Shown piece by piece: positions 7,508 through 17,030 of a stretch of 38,778 bases of DNA. Numbering within the stretch: the first letter of the stretch is position 1; every line of letters starts with the position of its first letter. The DNA comes from Actinomycetota bacterium. Its GTDB lineage: Bacteria; Actinomycetota; Thermoleophilia; Solirubrobacterales; Solirubrobacteraceae. The stretch is from contig VAYS01000032.1 of NCBI GenBank assembly GCA_005883215.1, positions 1 to 38,778 on the forward strand, given 5' to 3'. A model generated the notes under the pieces. It searched no databases, was not told where the DNA came from, and saw nothing but the letters and a program-made list of their open reading frames with translations. Made by a program: the position numbers and the translations under genes.

Positions 7508-8383
7508 ATGGATCCACAAGGGCAACTGGGAGACGTACATCAGATCGAGCTGGCGGGGGGGCCGATCCGGTATCGGGAGGTGGGGCGAGGATCCCCGCTG
7601 GTCTTCGTCCACGGGCTGCTCGTCAACGGGAGCCTGTGGCAATCGGTGGTGCCGCGCCTGAGCGACCGCTACCGGTGCATCACCCCCGACTGGCCCTTGG
7701 GCGCCCACGCGGTGCCCATGCGGTCCGACGCCGACCTGTCCCCCGCCGGATGCGCTGATCTGATCGGCGACTTTCTCGCCGGGCTCGAGCTCGAGGAGGC
7801 GACGCTGGTGGCCAACGACACCGGTGGCGCGCTCACCCAGATTGCCGCGGTACGCCGGCCGGAGCGGATCGGACGGCTCGTGCTCACATCGTGTGACGCC
7901 TTTGAGCGTTTCTTCCCGCCCGCCTTCCGCTACCTGCAATGGCTGGCACGTCTGCCCGGCTCGGGCACGGCGATCATTCGGACCATGAACGTGCGTGCGA
8001 TGCGCCGTCTTCCGCTCGCCTTGGGCTGGCTGAGCAAGCGCGGCGTGCCCGACGAAGTGGTCGACGCCGCCCTGGCGCCGGCGCTAGGCGACGCGGATAT
8101 CCGCCGCGACCTACGCAAGTTCCTGCGCGGGGTGGATAGCCGCTACACGGTGGAAGCGGCGGCGGGCCTGGGCGGCTTCCAGCGCCCGGTGCTGCTCGCC
8201 TGGGCCGTCGAAGACCGCTTCTTCCCGCTCAGCCTGGCCGAGCGGCTCGCCCAGGTCCTCCCCGACGCCCGCGTTGAGCCGATCGCCGACTCCTACACGT
8301 TCGTGCCGGTGGATCAGCCCGCGCGGCTCGCCGAGCTGATCCGTGAATTCGTGCCCGTCGGCGAGGGGGCGATCGCGGGTTAG
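7508..8383 (+). CDS. alpha/beta-hydrolase, haloalkane-dehalogenase-like, catalytic His not evident
   Basis: A 291-residue alpha/beta-hydrolase. The oxyanion-hole motif HGLLVNG is at 35-41. At the nucleophile elbow the usual GxSxG is replaced by Asn-Asp104-Thr-Gly-Gly, so the nucleophile would be Asp, as in haloalkane dehalogenases and epoxide hydrolases. Asp236 in VEDRFFP is at the usual acid position. Where the catalytic His is expected, near SYTFVPVDQP, Thr264 is found instead. AGGAGG lies eight bases before the ATG. It stands alone, behind a palindromic operator candidate. It may be a dehalogenase-like enzyme with an altered triad or a non-catalytic protein; the substrate is unknown. Confidence 0.8.
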   Translation: MDPQGQLGDVHQIELAGGPIRYREVGRGSPLVFVHGLLVNGSLWQSVVPRLSDRYRCITPDWPLGAHAVPMRSDADLSPAGCADLIGDFLAGLELEEATLVANDTGGALTQIAAVRRPERIGRLVLTSCDAFERFFPPAFRYLQWLARLPGSGTAIIRTMNVRAMRRLPLALGWLSKRGVPDEVVDAALAPALGDADIRRDLRKFLRGVDSRYTVEAAAGLGGFQRPVLLAWAVEDRFFPLSLAERLAQVLPDARVEPIADSYTFVPVDQPARLAELIREFVPVGEGAIAG

Positions 8384-8444
8384 GGCCCGGGCCCACCCGG
8401 CCGCGGTGGCGGCGCCCGGCGGCGGCGCCGGGGAGGTCGGCCCC

Positions 8445-8450
8445 TAGACT
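8445..8450 (+). promoter_or_regulatory. -10 box placed six bases before the lyase reading frame
   Basis: TAGACT, followed by six bases and then ATC of the PLP-enzyme frame. The same six-base spacing between a TANNNT box and a start codon is seen at purA, infA and the small membrane gene at 35835. The TAG inside this box is also the in-frame stop that closes the reading frame upstream. Confidence 0.5.
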
Positions 8451-8456
8451 GCGCGC

Positions 8457-9248
8457 ATCGACGCCGCGCTGGACAGGGCCAGTCTGGACGGGCGCCTTGT
8501 CGCCCTGCCCGAAGCGTGCATCCCGGTCACCGACGAGGGCTTGCTGCGCGGCGACGGCGTGTTCGAGGTCATCCGGGTCTATGGCGGTCGCGCGCTTGAT
8601 CTCGGGCCCCACCTGGAGCGCATGACGGGCTCGGCGGCCAACCTGCGCCTCGGGTTCGACGCCGCCGCAATGCGGGCCGACGTCGCGTTGCTGCTCGAGG
8701 GGGCCGGCCCGGTGGAGGCACTGCTGCGTCTGGTGGTCACCCGGGGGGGTCGGCGCATCGCGTTGCTCGAGCCCTTGCCCGAGCTGCCCGGCGCGCTGTC
8801 GCTGGGCTTGGTCGCCTACGCCCCGACGCGCGTGCTCGACGGGGTCAAGTCCCTGTCCTATGCGGCCAACATGCTGGCCACGCGGCTGGCCCGCGAGCGG
8901 GGCTTCGACGAGGCGCTCCTGCACACCCCGCATGGGCGCGTGCTGGAGGCTCCCACCGCGTCGTTCTACTGGGTTAGGGAGGGACGGATCCTGACCCCGC
9001 CCTTGAGCGAGCATCTGCTCGACTCGATCACCCGCCGCCGGCTGATCGCCGCGGCCGGCGTCGAGGAGACCCCCCTCGCCGTCGAGGAGCTCGGCGCGAT
9101 CGAGGAAGCGTTCGTCGCCTCGACGGTCCGGGAGGTCCTGCCGGTGAGCCGGATCGAGGACCACACGCTACCGTCCGAGGGACCGGTGACCGCGCGAGCA
9201 CGGTCCCGCCTGGGCGAGAGCATCCAGGCCGAGCTCGCATCCGGCTGA
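8457..9248 (+). CDS. fold-type IV PLP enzyme (aminodeoxychorismate lyase / branched-chain aminotransferase family)
   Basis: PLP enzyme with the family core LLRGDGVFEVIRVY near residues 29-42, an active-site lysine in GVKSLSYAANMLATR, and the EAPTASFYWV phosphate-side segment. It may release 4-aminobenzoate for folate (PabC) or transaminate amino acids; motifs alone do not decide. No ATG or GTG can supply the N-terminal strand: the frame is closed by a stop at 8445 and the first usable standard codon is TTG 8541, which would cut about 28 conserved-looking residues. I place the start at ATC 8457, six bases after a -10 box; CTG 8469 is an alternative. wecB starts eight bases after the stop. Confidence 0.75.
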   Translation: MDAALDRASLDGRLVALPEACIPVTDEGLLRGDGVFEVIRVYGGRALDLGPHLERMTGSAANLRLGFDAAAMRADVALLLEGAGPVEALLRLVVTRGGRRIALLEPLPELPGALSLGLVAYAPTRVLDGVKSLSYAANMLATRLARERGFDEALLHTPHGRVLEAPTASFYWVREGRILTPPLSEHLLDSITRRRLIAAAGVEETPLAVEELGAIEEAFVASTVREVLPVSRIEDHTLPSEGPVTARARSRLGESIQAELASG

Positions 9249-9256
9249 GCCTCCGG

Positions 9257-10357
9257 ATGCGCGTCGCCACGGTCATCGGCAACCGGCCGCAGTTCGTCAA
9301 GGCCGCCGCGGTCTCGGGGCCCCTGCGCCGCGAACACGAGGAGGTCCTGATCCATACCGGCCAGCACTACGACGACGAGCTGTCGGGGATCTTCGTCCGC
9401 GAGCTGGCCGTGCCACCGCCCGACCGCGAGCTCGGCCTGGGCGGGGGCTCCAACACGGCGCAGACGGCGGCCATGCTTGGCGCCCTCGAGCTCCTGCTGG
9501 CCGAGATCGCCCCCGACGTCGTGCTCGTCTACGGCGACACCAACTCCACGCTGGCCGGCGCCCTGGCCGGGGCCCAGCTGCTGATGCGTGTGGCCCACGT
9601 CGAGGCGGGTATGCGGTCCTTCGATCGCACGATGCCCGAGGAGCTCAACCGACTGGTCGCCGATCACGTGTCCGACCTGCTGCTGTGCTCCTCGGAGGCG
9701 GCGCTGGCCAACGCTCGGGCCGAGAAGGTTGCCGGGGTGATCGAGGTGGTGGGCGACGTCATGGTGGACGTCGCGGTGCTGCTCCAGCCGCGGGCGCGCG
9801 AGCGGGTGGAGGTGCTCGAGCGCTTCGGGGTGCGCTCGGGCGAGTTCCTGCTCGCCACGCTTCACCGGGCCGGCAACGTCGATGACCCCAACCGCCTGCG
9901 CGCCGCCGTCGAGCTGCTGGGAGGCGTGCACGAGCCGCTGGTGCTGCCCCTGCACCCGCGCACCCGGGTGCGCCTCGACGCCGCCGGACTGCTCGATCGC
10001 CTGGCCGGGGCACCGGGGATACGCCTGTGCGAGCCGCTCGGCTACCTCGACTTCACCTCGCTGTTGTGCCACTGCCGGGCCGTGCTCACCGACTCGGGCG
10101 GGGTGCAGAAGGAGGCCTACCTGGCGGGGGTGCCGTGCGTGACGCTGCGCGACCGCACCGAATGGGAGGAGACGGTTCGCCTAGGCTGGAACACGCTCGT
10201 GGATCTCGATGCCCAGGCGGCGCGGGCCGCTCTGCGGCTGCCGGCACCGGCGATTCGTCCGGAGCTCTACGGCGACGGGCGCGCGGGCGAGCGCGTGGTC
10301 CAGGCATTGACGCGGCTGGCCGCCGGCCCCCCGCGGGGAGGGCGTCGGCGCCGGTGA
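9257..10357 (+). CDS. wecB: UDP-N-acetylglucosamine 2-epimerase (non-hydrolysing)
   Basis: Interconverts UDP-GlcNAc and UDP-ManNAc, a precursor of cell-wall teichuronic-type polymers, capsules and linkage units. Typical features at 366 residues: GNRPQFVKAA at the N terminus, HTGQHYDDELS, VYGDTNSTLAGALA, HVEAGMRSFDRTMPEE, TLHRAGNVDD and the UDP-binding DSGGVQKEA segment. The stop overlaps the GTG of the secreted glycosidase gene, which suggests co-translation and a shared envelope-glycan role. The last 13 residues are basic and Gly-rich. Confidence 0.93.
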   Translation: MRVATVIGNRPQFVKAAAVSGPLRREHEEVLIHTGQHYDDELSGIFVRELAVPPPDRELGLGGGSNTAQTAAMLGALELLLAEIAPDVVLVYGDTNSTLAGALAGAQLLMRVAHVEAGMRSFDRTMPEELNRLVADHVSDLLLCSSEAALANARAEKVAGVIEVVGDVMVDVAVLLQPRARERVEVLERFGVRSGEFLLATLHRAGNVDDPNRLRAAVELLGGVHEPLVLPLHPRTRVRLDAAGLLDRLAGAPGIRLCEPLGYLDFTSLLCHCRAVLTDSGGVQKEAYLAGVPCVTLRDRTEWEETVRLGWNTLVDLDAQAARAALRLPAPAIRPELYGDGRAGERVVQALTRLAAGPPRGGRRRR

Positions 10358-11829
10358 AGGGCTGGACGATCCTCGCCGTGCTCCTGGGGGCTAGCGCCGC
10401 CGCGCTGGCCGGGGCCCCGGGGGCCGCGTCTCAGTCATCGCCGGACTGCCTGGGCGAGCCCCCCGGCGCCATGGTCGCCCGGCTTCCGGGACCGCCGATG
10501 CGCTTTGGCATCACCCCGGGCGCGGTCGCCGGGCAGGTGGGCATGCCCGCCTCGGCCAAGCCCGAAGACCAGAACGCCACGCTGTCCGCCCTCGGGCACC
10601 TGGCTCCCGCCGGCGCCCCCTTCGTCCTCCGGCTTCACCGCTTCTTCTGGTCAGACGGTGAGGCGGGAATCGAACGCTTCCTGGCGCTCGCCCACCGCTA
10701 CACGGTCCGCGGCTTTCAGGTCGAGTTGCAGCTGCGCTACCACCCGGCCAGCGGGCAGGAGGGCGACATACCCGGCTGGGTGGCGTTCGTGCGCGAGGCC
10801 GTGCGCCGATTCGGTTCGGACCCCGGCGTGGTGGGCGTCCAGGTCACCAACGAGGTCAACTTCACCGCGTCGCAGGACTCCTCCGACGGGGCCTACCGCG
10901 GCGCGCGCGACGCGCTCGTTCAGGGGGTGATCGCCGCCCACGACGAGGCCGACCGCGACGGCTATCGCCAGCTGCGAGTCGGCTTTAACTGGTTTTACCG
11001 GACCGATCCGGCCGACGAGCAGTCGTTCTGGACCTACCTCAAAACCAGCGGAGGCCCGGCGTTCGCGGCGGCCGTCGACTGGGTCGGGCTCGACGTATAT
11101 CCCGGCACCTTCTTCCCGCCTCTCGATACCCCCGGGGGCGAGCGCGACGCGATCGTAAACGCGCTCAGCTCGCTGCGTTGCTACATGGGCGTCGCCGGCC
11201 TGGGGGCGCCGACGCCGATCTACGTGGAGGAGAACGGCTGGCCCACCAGCCCCAGCCGGAGCGAGGCGATGCAGCGGACCGTGCTGCAGACGATGGTCAG
11301 CGCGTTCGACGACTTCCGGGGCACCTACAACGTCTCTGACTATCGCTGGTTTGACCTCCGCGACGCCGACAGCAGCTCCCCCAACTTCCAGCAGCAGTTC
11401 GGGCTGCTCCACGACGACTACTCGCCCAAGGCCGCGTTCGACGCCTACCGCGACCTGGTCGACCGCCTGTCGATCCGGCTGGCGCCGACCCCGGCGCGCC
11501 CGGGAGGTCAACCGCCCGGGAGACATCGCCGCCGCCACGGCCACCGGATCGCCCTCCGCCTGTCGTTCCGGCGCGGTCGGGGCTGCGCGCGCGGGCCGGT
11601 GGTGGCGTCTCTCTCCGGGCGGCCGGCCGGCCGCCCGGTGCGGGTGCGCTACCGCGTGAACGGGCGACCGGCGGGCACGGCACGGCGGGCGCCCTACCGC
11701 CTGCGACTGCCGGCCGACCTGCTCCCGAGCGGCCGGCGATTGGTCAGCGCCGTCGTGCTGGGACGCGGGACGCCGCACCTGACCCTGCGTGCGCGGTTGC
11801 GCATGTGCCCGCGCACCGGGAGCAGATGA
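10354..11829 (+). CDS. secreted glycoside hydrolase, clan GH-A-like, with C-terminal beta domain
   Basis: A 491-residue protein with a signal peptide (about 1-27, ending in a run of Ala/Gly), then a TIM-barrel-like domain. The acid/base motif TNEVN (Glu167) and the nucleophile candidate in VEENGWPT (Glu292 or Glu293) match the two glutamates of clan GH-A (GH5/GH39-like) glycosidases. A linker near 375 leads to an Arg/Pro-rich domain with an Ig-like pattern (GRPVRVRYRVNGRPAG). The GTG start overlaps the wecB stop, and the stop overlaps the next gene's ATG. The substrate is not evident; the neighbours suggest an endogenous surface glycan. The exact GH family is uncertain. Confidence 0.82.
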   Translation: MKGWTILAVLLGASAAALAGAPGAASQSSPDCLGEPPGAMVARLPGPPMRFGITPGAVAGQVGMPASAKPEDQNATLSALGHLAPAGAPFVLRLHRFFWSDGEAGIERFLALAHRYTVRGFQVELQLRYHPASGQEGDIPGWVAFVREAVRRFGSDPGVVGVQVTNEVNFTASQDSSDGAYRGARDALVQGVIAAHDEADRDGYRQLRVGFNWFYRTDPADEQSFWTYLKTSGGPAFAAAVDWVGLDVYPGTFFPPLDTPGGERDAIVNALSSLRCYMGVAGLGAPTPIYVEENGWPTSPSRSEAMQRTVLQTMVSAFDDFRGTYNVSDYRWFDLRDADSSSPNFQQQFGLLHDDYSPKAAFDAYRDLVDRLSIRLAPTPARPGGQPPGRHRRRHGHRIALRLSFRRGRGCARGPVVASLSGRPAGRPVRVRYRVNGRPAGTARRAPYRLRLPADLLPSGRRLVSAVVLGRGTPHLTLRARLRMCPRTGSR

Positions 11830-12548
11830 GGCGCTCGCCGTGGAGTCGACCGCGGGCGGCGCGGCTGCGGCTCGAGCGGCGGACCCTGGCCCTCGGCGTC
11901 GTCGCCCTCGGTGGCACCGCTGCCGTGGTGGTCGGCGAGCTCGCCCGCGTCTGGCGCCGGGGCTCGGCGCCGCTGCCGGCCGAAGCCGACGACGTAATCG
12001 ACGCCGCCGAGGAGGCGGCGCGTCAGACCGTCGAGGTGGCGGTCGCCGGCTACCGCGAGGGCCCCCGGGGCGAGACGGCCCTGCTCAACCTGGTGGCCTC
12101 GTTCACCATCACCTTCGGGCTGGTGCGGGCGCTCACCTATGCCCTGCGCGGCCGCGGGCGCCTGGGCCCGATGGGCGACGTGGTCCTCGGCAAGCGCCAC
12201 ATCCACCACTTCGTACCCGGCATCGTCATCGCCCTGGTCGCGGGCGGCTCCTCGATCCTCTCCCGCGATCAGCGTCTGGACGCCTGGCTGGCGATCCCGT
12301 TCGGGGTCGGCTCGGCGCTCACTCTGGACGAGTCGGCGCTGCTGCTCGAGCTCGACGACGTCTACTGGACCGAACAGGGGCTGCTCAGCGTGCAGATCAC
12401 GCTCACCACGCTGGCGCTGCTCTCGAGCGTCGGGCTGGCGCTGCGTCTTCTACGTCGCGGCGAGCGACGGGTACTCGAGGTCTCTGCCGGAGCAGAGGGT
12501 CAGGATGAGCCCGAGCGAGCCGGCGGCCTTGACCGGACCGCCACGTGA
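11826..12548 (+). CDS. conserved integral membrane protein of unknown function
   Basis: A 240-residue membrane protein with an Arg-rich N terminus, a hydrophobic segment near 20-40 and three or four further helices. Notable conserved-looking motifs are GKRHIHHFVPG (a His cluster that could bind metal) and TLDESALLLELDDVYW (an acidic cluster). ATG 11826 overlaps the stop of the glycosidase gene (ATGA), so it belongs to the wecB-glycosidase unit. I do not recognise a named family. The C-terminal 30 residues are hydrophilic. Confidence 0.72.
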   Translation: MRRSPWSRPRAARLRLERRTLALGVVALGGTAAVVVGELARVWRRGSAPLPAEADDVIDAAEEAARQTVEVAVAGYREGPRGETALLNLVASFTITFGLVRALTYALRGRGRLGPMGDVVLGKRHIHHFVPGIVIALVAGGSSILSRDQRLDAWLAIPFGVGSALTLDESALLLELDDVYWTEQGLLSVQITLTTLALLSSVGLALRLLRRGERRVLEVSAGAEGQDEPERAGGLDRTAT

Positions 12549-12575
12549 GCGGCGGTTCTTGCCGACGCGGCAGGC

Positions 12576-13967
<1,392 letters not shown>

Positions 13968-14008
13968 CTATCCCCGGGGCCCCGGGCCCCCCTAGCCGAC
14001 TCGGCGCG

Positions 14009-14734
14009 CTACGCGCCCGGCAGCTCGGAGGCGAACGAATCCCCGAGCGCGTCGGCCCCCAGACGCAGCTCCCGGCGCCGGTCGGGACCGAACAGGGGAA
14101 GCGGATCGCCGCACATCTCGATCAGGCGCGAGACCGTGCGCGCGCCGATCTGCTCGCGCAGCTCGTCAGGGGCAAGGTTGGTGGTGACCACGACCGAGCG
14201 CTCATCCTCATAGCGCGAGTTGACGATCGAGTAGAGCTGCTCGAGCACCCACTCCGTGCGGTTCTCGGCGCCGAGATCGTCTAGGTGGAGCAGGTCGACG
14301 GCCCCCAGCCGGTCGAGGAGCTCGGCTTTGGACCCGGCCGAGTCCATCGAGTCGCGGATCAGGTTCAGCAGGCGTGGCATCGAGTAGATCGCCACCGAGC
14401 GGCCGGCATCGAGCGCGGCGCGGGAGACGAGCATGGCCAGCGTGGTCTTGCCCGTGCCCACCTCGCCCAACATCCACAGCCCGCGTCCCTCGTCCAGGCG
14501 CTCCTCGATGTGCTGGGAAAAGCGCCGCACCTCGGCCACCACCGGGGCGGCGAGGTGGGTGACCGGGGGGCGGTCAAACGCGACGTGGCGATAGCGCCGG
14601 GGGATCACCGCCGACAGCGTCCGGGCCCGGGCCCGGGCCACCCGCGAGGCGCGGCAGCGGCAGTCGCGGGCGAGGTTGGCCTCCTCGTCGATGAGGAAGC
14701 CGCTGCCGTCGCACTGGCCGTAGGGACAGCTCAC
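14009..14734 (-). CDS. DnaC/DnaI-like helicase loader ATPase
   Basis: AAA+ ATPase expected to load the DnaB helicase. A cysteine cluster at the N terminus (Cys3, Cys8, Cys25, Cys27) suggests zinc binding as in DnaI-type loaders. Walker A is GEVGTGKTT at 90-98 and Walker B is in LLHLDDLGAE (about 148-157). At 241 residues it is the normal size for this family. Its GTG start overlaps the dnaB stop (GTGA), tying it to the helicase. Many actinobacteria are thought to use DciA instead, so a DnaC-like loader here is worth noting. The start was chosen for the coupling and the cysteine motif. Confidence 0.87.
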   Translation of the reverse strand: MSCPYGQCDGSGFLIDEEANLARDCRCRASRVARARARTLSAVIPRRYRHVAFDRPPVTHLAAPVVAEVRRFSQHIEERLDEGRGLWMLGEVGTGKTTLAMLVSRAALDAGRSVAIYSMPRLLNLIRDSMDSAGSKAELLDRLGAVDLLHLDDLGAENRTEWVLEQLYSIVNSRYEDERSVVVTTNLAPDELREQIGARTVSRLIEMCGDPLPLFGPDRRRELRLGADALGDSFASELPGA

Positions 14735-16131
14735 GCGACGCGCTCGGGCGGGATGTAGCCCATGAACCGCGGATAGTCGCTCTGGAAGGTGAGCCGGACG
14801 GTGCCCAGGGCGCCGTTGCGGTGCTTGGAGATGATCAGGTCGGCTTCGCCCGGACGCTCTGAGTCGTCGGGGTTGTAGTAGTCGTCGCGGTAGATGAACA
14901 CGACGACGTCCGAGTCCTGCTCGATTGAACCGCTTTCCCTGAGGTCCGACAGGATCGGCCGCTTGTCGGTGCGGGCCTCGACCGAGCGGTTGAGCTGGGA
15001 AAGGGCAATGACCGGGGTGTCGAGCTCCCGCGCCAGCAGCTTGAGCCCGCGCGACATCTGGCCGATCTGCTCGACGCGGTTCTCGACGCCCCGCTCGGCG
15101 CGCATGAGCTGCAGGTAGTCGACGATGATCAGCTTCAGGCCGCCCGGATGCTGGCTGTGCAGGCGCCGCGCCTTGGCCCGGATCTCGAGCAGGCCGAGGT
15201 CGCTTGAGTCGTCGATCCACAGCGGCGCCTGGGCCAGACGGGAGCTGGCCTCCACGATCTTGGGCCAGCGCTGCTCGGCCACCTTGCCCTTGCGCAGCTC
15301 GTCGCCCTTGATCCGCGCCTGGGAGGAGATGAACCGCTGGGCGAGCTCGGCCTCGGACATCTCCAGCGAGAACAGGGCCACCGACCGGCCGTGGTCCAGG
15401 GAGGCGTTCTCGGCGATGTTGGCGACCAGCGCCGACTTGCCCATCGACGGGCGCGCCGCGATCACGACCAGGTTCCCGGGCTGAAACCCGCCGGTGATGT
15501 CGTCGAGGTCCTTGAAGCCCGAGGGCGTTCCGGTGAGCGCCGTGCCCTCGAGCGATAGCCGCTCGAGCTTCTTGAGCTCGTCGGCCAGGACGTCGTGGAC
15601 CTTGCGAAAGTCGCCGTGGTGGTCGTCCTGGGCCACCTCGAGGATCGCCCGCTCGGCCCGCTCCACCAGCCCGCGCGGGCTGTCGCGATGCTCGAAGACG
15701 CCCGACTGGATCTCATAGGAGGCGGTCAGCAGGCGTCGCAGCAGCGCGTACTCGTGGACGATGCGCGCGTACTTGGGGGCGTTGGCGGCGTCGGGCACGG
15801 GCCCGGCGAGCGCGTCGATCGCCGCCTTGCCCCCCACCCCCTCGAGCTCGCCGCCCTGGCGCAGGCGGTCGGTGAGCGTGAGCACGTCGATCGGCTCGCT
15901 GGCGTCGTAGAGCTCGAGCATCGCCCGGTAGACGACCCGGTGGCGCTCGCGGTAGAAGTCCTCCGGCCGCAGCCGCTCGTCGATGACCAGCGGGTGCATG
16001 GCCCGCTCGGAGAGCAGGATCGCCCCGAGCACCGACTGCTCGGCGTCGAGGTTGTGGGGCGGGGCCAGTCCCCCGGCCTCGCCGCTGCCGTTGCCCGCGA
16101 TTCGATCAGAGGAGGCGGCGGGCACGCTCAT
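14731..16131 (-). CDS. dnaB: replicative DNA helicase DnaB
   Basis: Hexameric 5'-3' helicase of the replication fork, 466 residues. The N-terminal domain begins with PPHNLDAEQSVLGAILL (about 23-39). The RecA-like C-terminal domain has Walker A ARPSMGKSAL, Walker B LIIVDYLQLM, and the conserved ALSQLNRSVE and DSDVVVFIYR segments. No intein is present. The ATG at 16131 is nine bases after a TACACT box, and a LexA-type palindrome lies 76 bases upstream. It follows rplI, an arrangement conserved in many bacteria, and overlaps the loader gene. Confidence 0.96.
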   Translation of the reverse strand: MSVPAASSDRIAGNGSGEAGGLAPPHNLDAEQSVLGAILLSERAMHPLVIDERLRPEDFYRERHRVVYRAMLELYDASEPIDVLTLTDRLRQGGELEGVGGKAAIDALAGPVPDAANAPKYARIVHEYALLRRLLTASYEIQSGVFEHRDSPRGLVERAERAILEVAQDDHHGDFRKVHDVLADELKKLERLSLEGTALTGTPSGFKDLDDITGGFQPGNLVVIAARPSMGKSALVANIAENASLDHGRSVALFSLEMSEAELAQRFISSQARIKGDELRKGKVAEQRWPKIVEASSRLAQAPLWIDDSSDLGLLEIRAKARRLHSQHPGGLKLIIVDYLQLMRAERGVENRVEQIGQMSRGLKLLARELDTPVIALSQLNRSVEARTDKRPILSDLRESGSIEQDSDVVVFIYRDDYYNPDDSERPGEADLIISKHRNGALGTVRLTFQSDYPRFMGYIPPERVA

Positions 16132-16140
16132 CGTCGGGCG

Positions 16141-16146
16141 AGTGTA
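16141..16146 (-). promoter_or_regulatory. -10 box of dnaB
   Basis: TACACT on the minus strand, nine bases before the dnaB ATG. It implies a very short leader and lets dnaB be transcribed apart from the ribosomal genes upstream. Confidence 0.5.
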
Positions 16147-16206
16147 GGTCGCGCTTCGGCCCCCGCCGGGAGGGGATGCCGCATTGACCAGACGTTTTCC
16201 TCGGCA

Positions 16207-16220
16207 CGAACGGATGTTCG
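16207..16220. promoter_or_regulatory. LexA-type SOS box candidate upstream of dnaB
   Basis: CGAACGGATGTTCG is a perfect CGAAC-N4-GTTCG inverted repeat, the form recognised by LexA in Gram-positive bacteria and mycobacteria. It lies in the 114-base gap between rplI and dnaB, about 60 bases upstream of the dnaB -10 box. The same sequence could form a 5-bp hairpin but has no T-run after it. Confidence 0.55.
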
Positions 16221-16245
16221 CGCACGGGGAGGACGGATAGCGGAG

Positions 16246-16698
16246 CTACTTGGCGGCCACGACCATGGTCTTGACCGAGGTGGACACGCCCTCCGTGACC
16301 TCGATCTCGACCATGTGGGTGCCCACCGCGCGGATGGGCTCGGCGAGCTGCACCCGCCGACGGTCGACCTTGACCCCGCGCGCTTCGCGGATCGCGTCGA
16401 CCACATCCTGGCTGGTCACCGATCCGAACAGGCGCCCGTCCTCGCCCGCGGCCTGGGTGATGGTCAGGACGGTGCGGCTCAGCAGCGCGGCCGTCTCCTG
16501 CGCCCGCTCGGCCGCCTCGCGCCGGGCGCGCTCGAGCGCCTCCTGGCGGCGCTGGGCGGCGGCGACCGACGCCCGCGTGGCCGGCTGGGCCATGCGGCGC
16601 GGGATCAGGTAGTTGCGCAGGTAGCCCTTGGAGACGTCGACGACGGCTCCCCGCTCGCCGAGGTTCTCGACGTCCTGCAGGAGGATGGCCTCGGGCAC
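16246..16698 (-). CDS. rplI: 50S ribosomal protein L9
   Basis: Large-subunit protein that binds 23S rRNA near the base of the L1 stalk. The N-terminal domain reads AILLQDVENLGERGAVVDVSKGYLRNYLIPR, the L9 signature, followed by a long Ala/Arg-rich connecting helix (about 38-75) and the C-terminal domain. At 150 residues it is of normal length. It starts with GTG, nine bases after the rpsR stop. Confidence 0.96.
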   Translation of the reverse strand: MPEAILLQDVENLGERGAVVDVSKGYLRNYLIPRRMAQPATRASVAAAQRRQEALERARREAAERAQETAALLSRTVLTITQAAGEDGRLFGSVTSQDVVDAIREARGVKVDRRRVQLAEPIRAVGTHMVEIEVTEGVSTSVKTMVVAAK

Positions 16699-16707
16699 GA
16701 CCTGCGG

Positions 16708-17007
16708 CTAGCCGCCGCGGCGCCCCTCTTCACGGCCGTCGTGCACGTAGGGCAGCAGCGCCAGCTCGCGGGCGCGCTTGACCGCGCGCGAGAGCTGACT
16801 CTGGTGTCGCCGGCAAGCGCCGGTGATGCGCCGCGAGCGGATCTTGCCCTTGTCCGAGACGAACCGGCGCAGCATCGCCACGTCCTTGTAGTCGACCTGG
16901 TCGATCTTGTCGCGGCAGTGCTGGCACGGCTTGCGCCGACCGGACCCGCCCGCCCCCTTGCGGTCGCGGCGGCGCGGTGGCTTGCCTCGGCTTCGCTGCT
17001 TGGCCAT
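16708..17007 (-). CDS. rpsR: 30S ribosomal protein S18, zinc-binding form
   Basis: Small-subunit protein that pairs with S6 on the platform. The core [31 protein letters not shown] is typical. Cys28, Cys31 and Cys65 make it a cysteine-containing (C+) zinc-type S18, and zinc-free paralogs exist in some actinobacteria. The ATG at 17007 has AGAGG three to four bases upstream, and gives 99 residues with a basic N-terminal extension (1-25). Confidence 0.95.
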   Translation of the reverse strand: MAKQRSRGKPPRRRDRKGAGGSGRRKPCQHCRDKIDQVDYKDVAMLRRFVSDKGKIRSRRITGACRRHQSQLSRAVKRARELALLPYVHDGREEGRRGG

Positions 17008-17030
17008 CGGTCCTCTTGCTGGGCGGTCGT

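Noticed and set aside
16184..16189. TTGACC on the plus strand near dnaB, considered as a -35 box
   Set aside because: No -10 lies 16-18 bases downstream and no plus-strand gene follows.
16207..16220. CGAAC/GTTCG hairpin considered as an rplI terminator
   Set aside because: Stem of only five pairs and no T-run; the operator reading is better.
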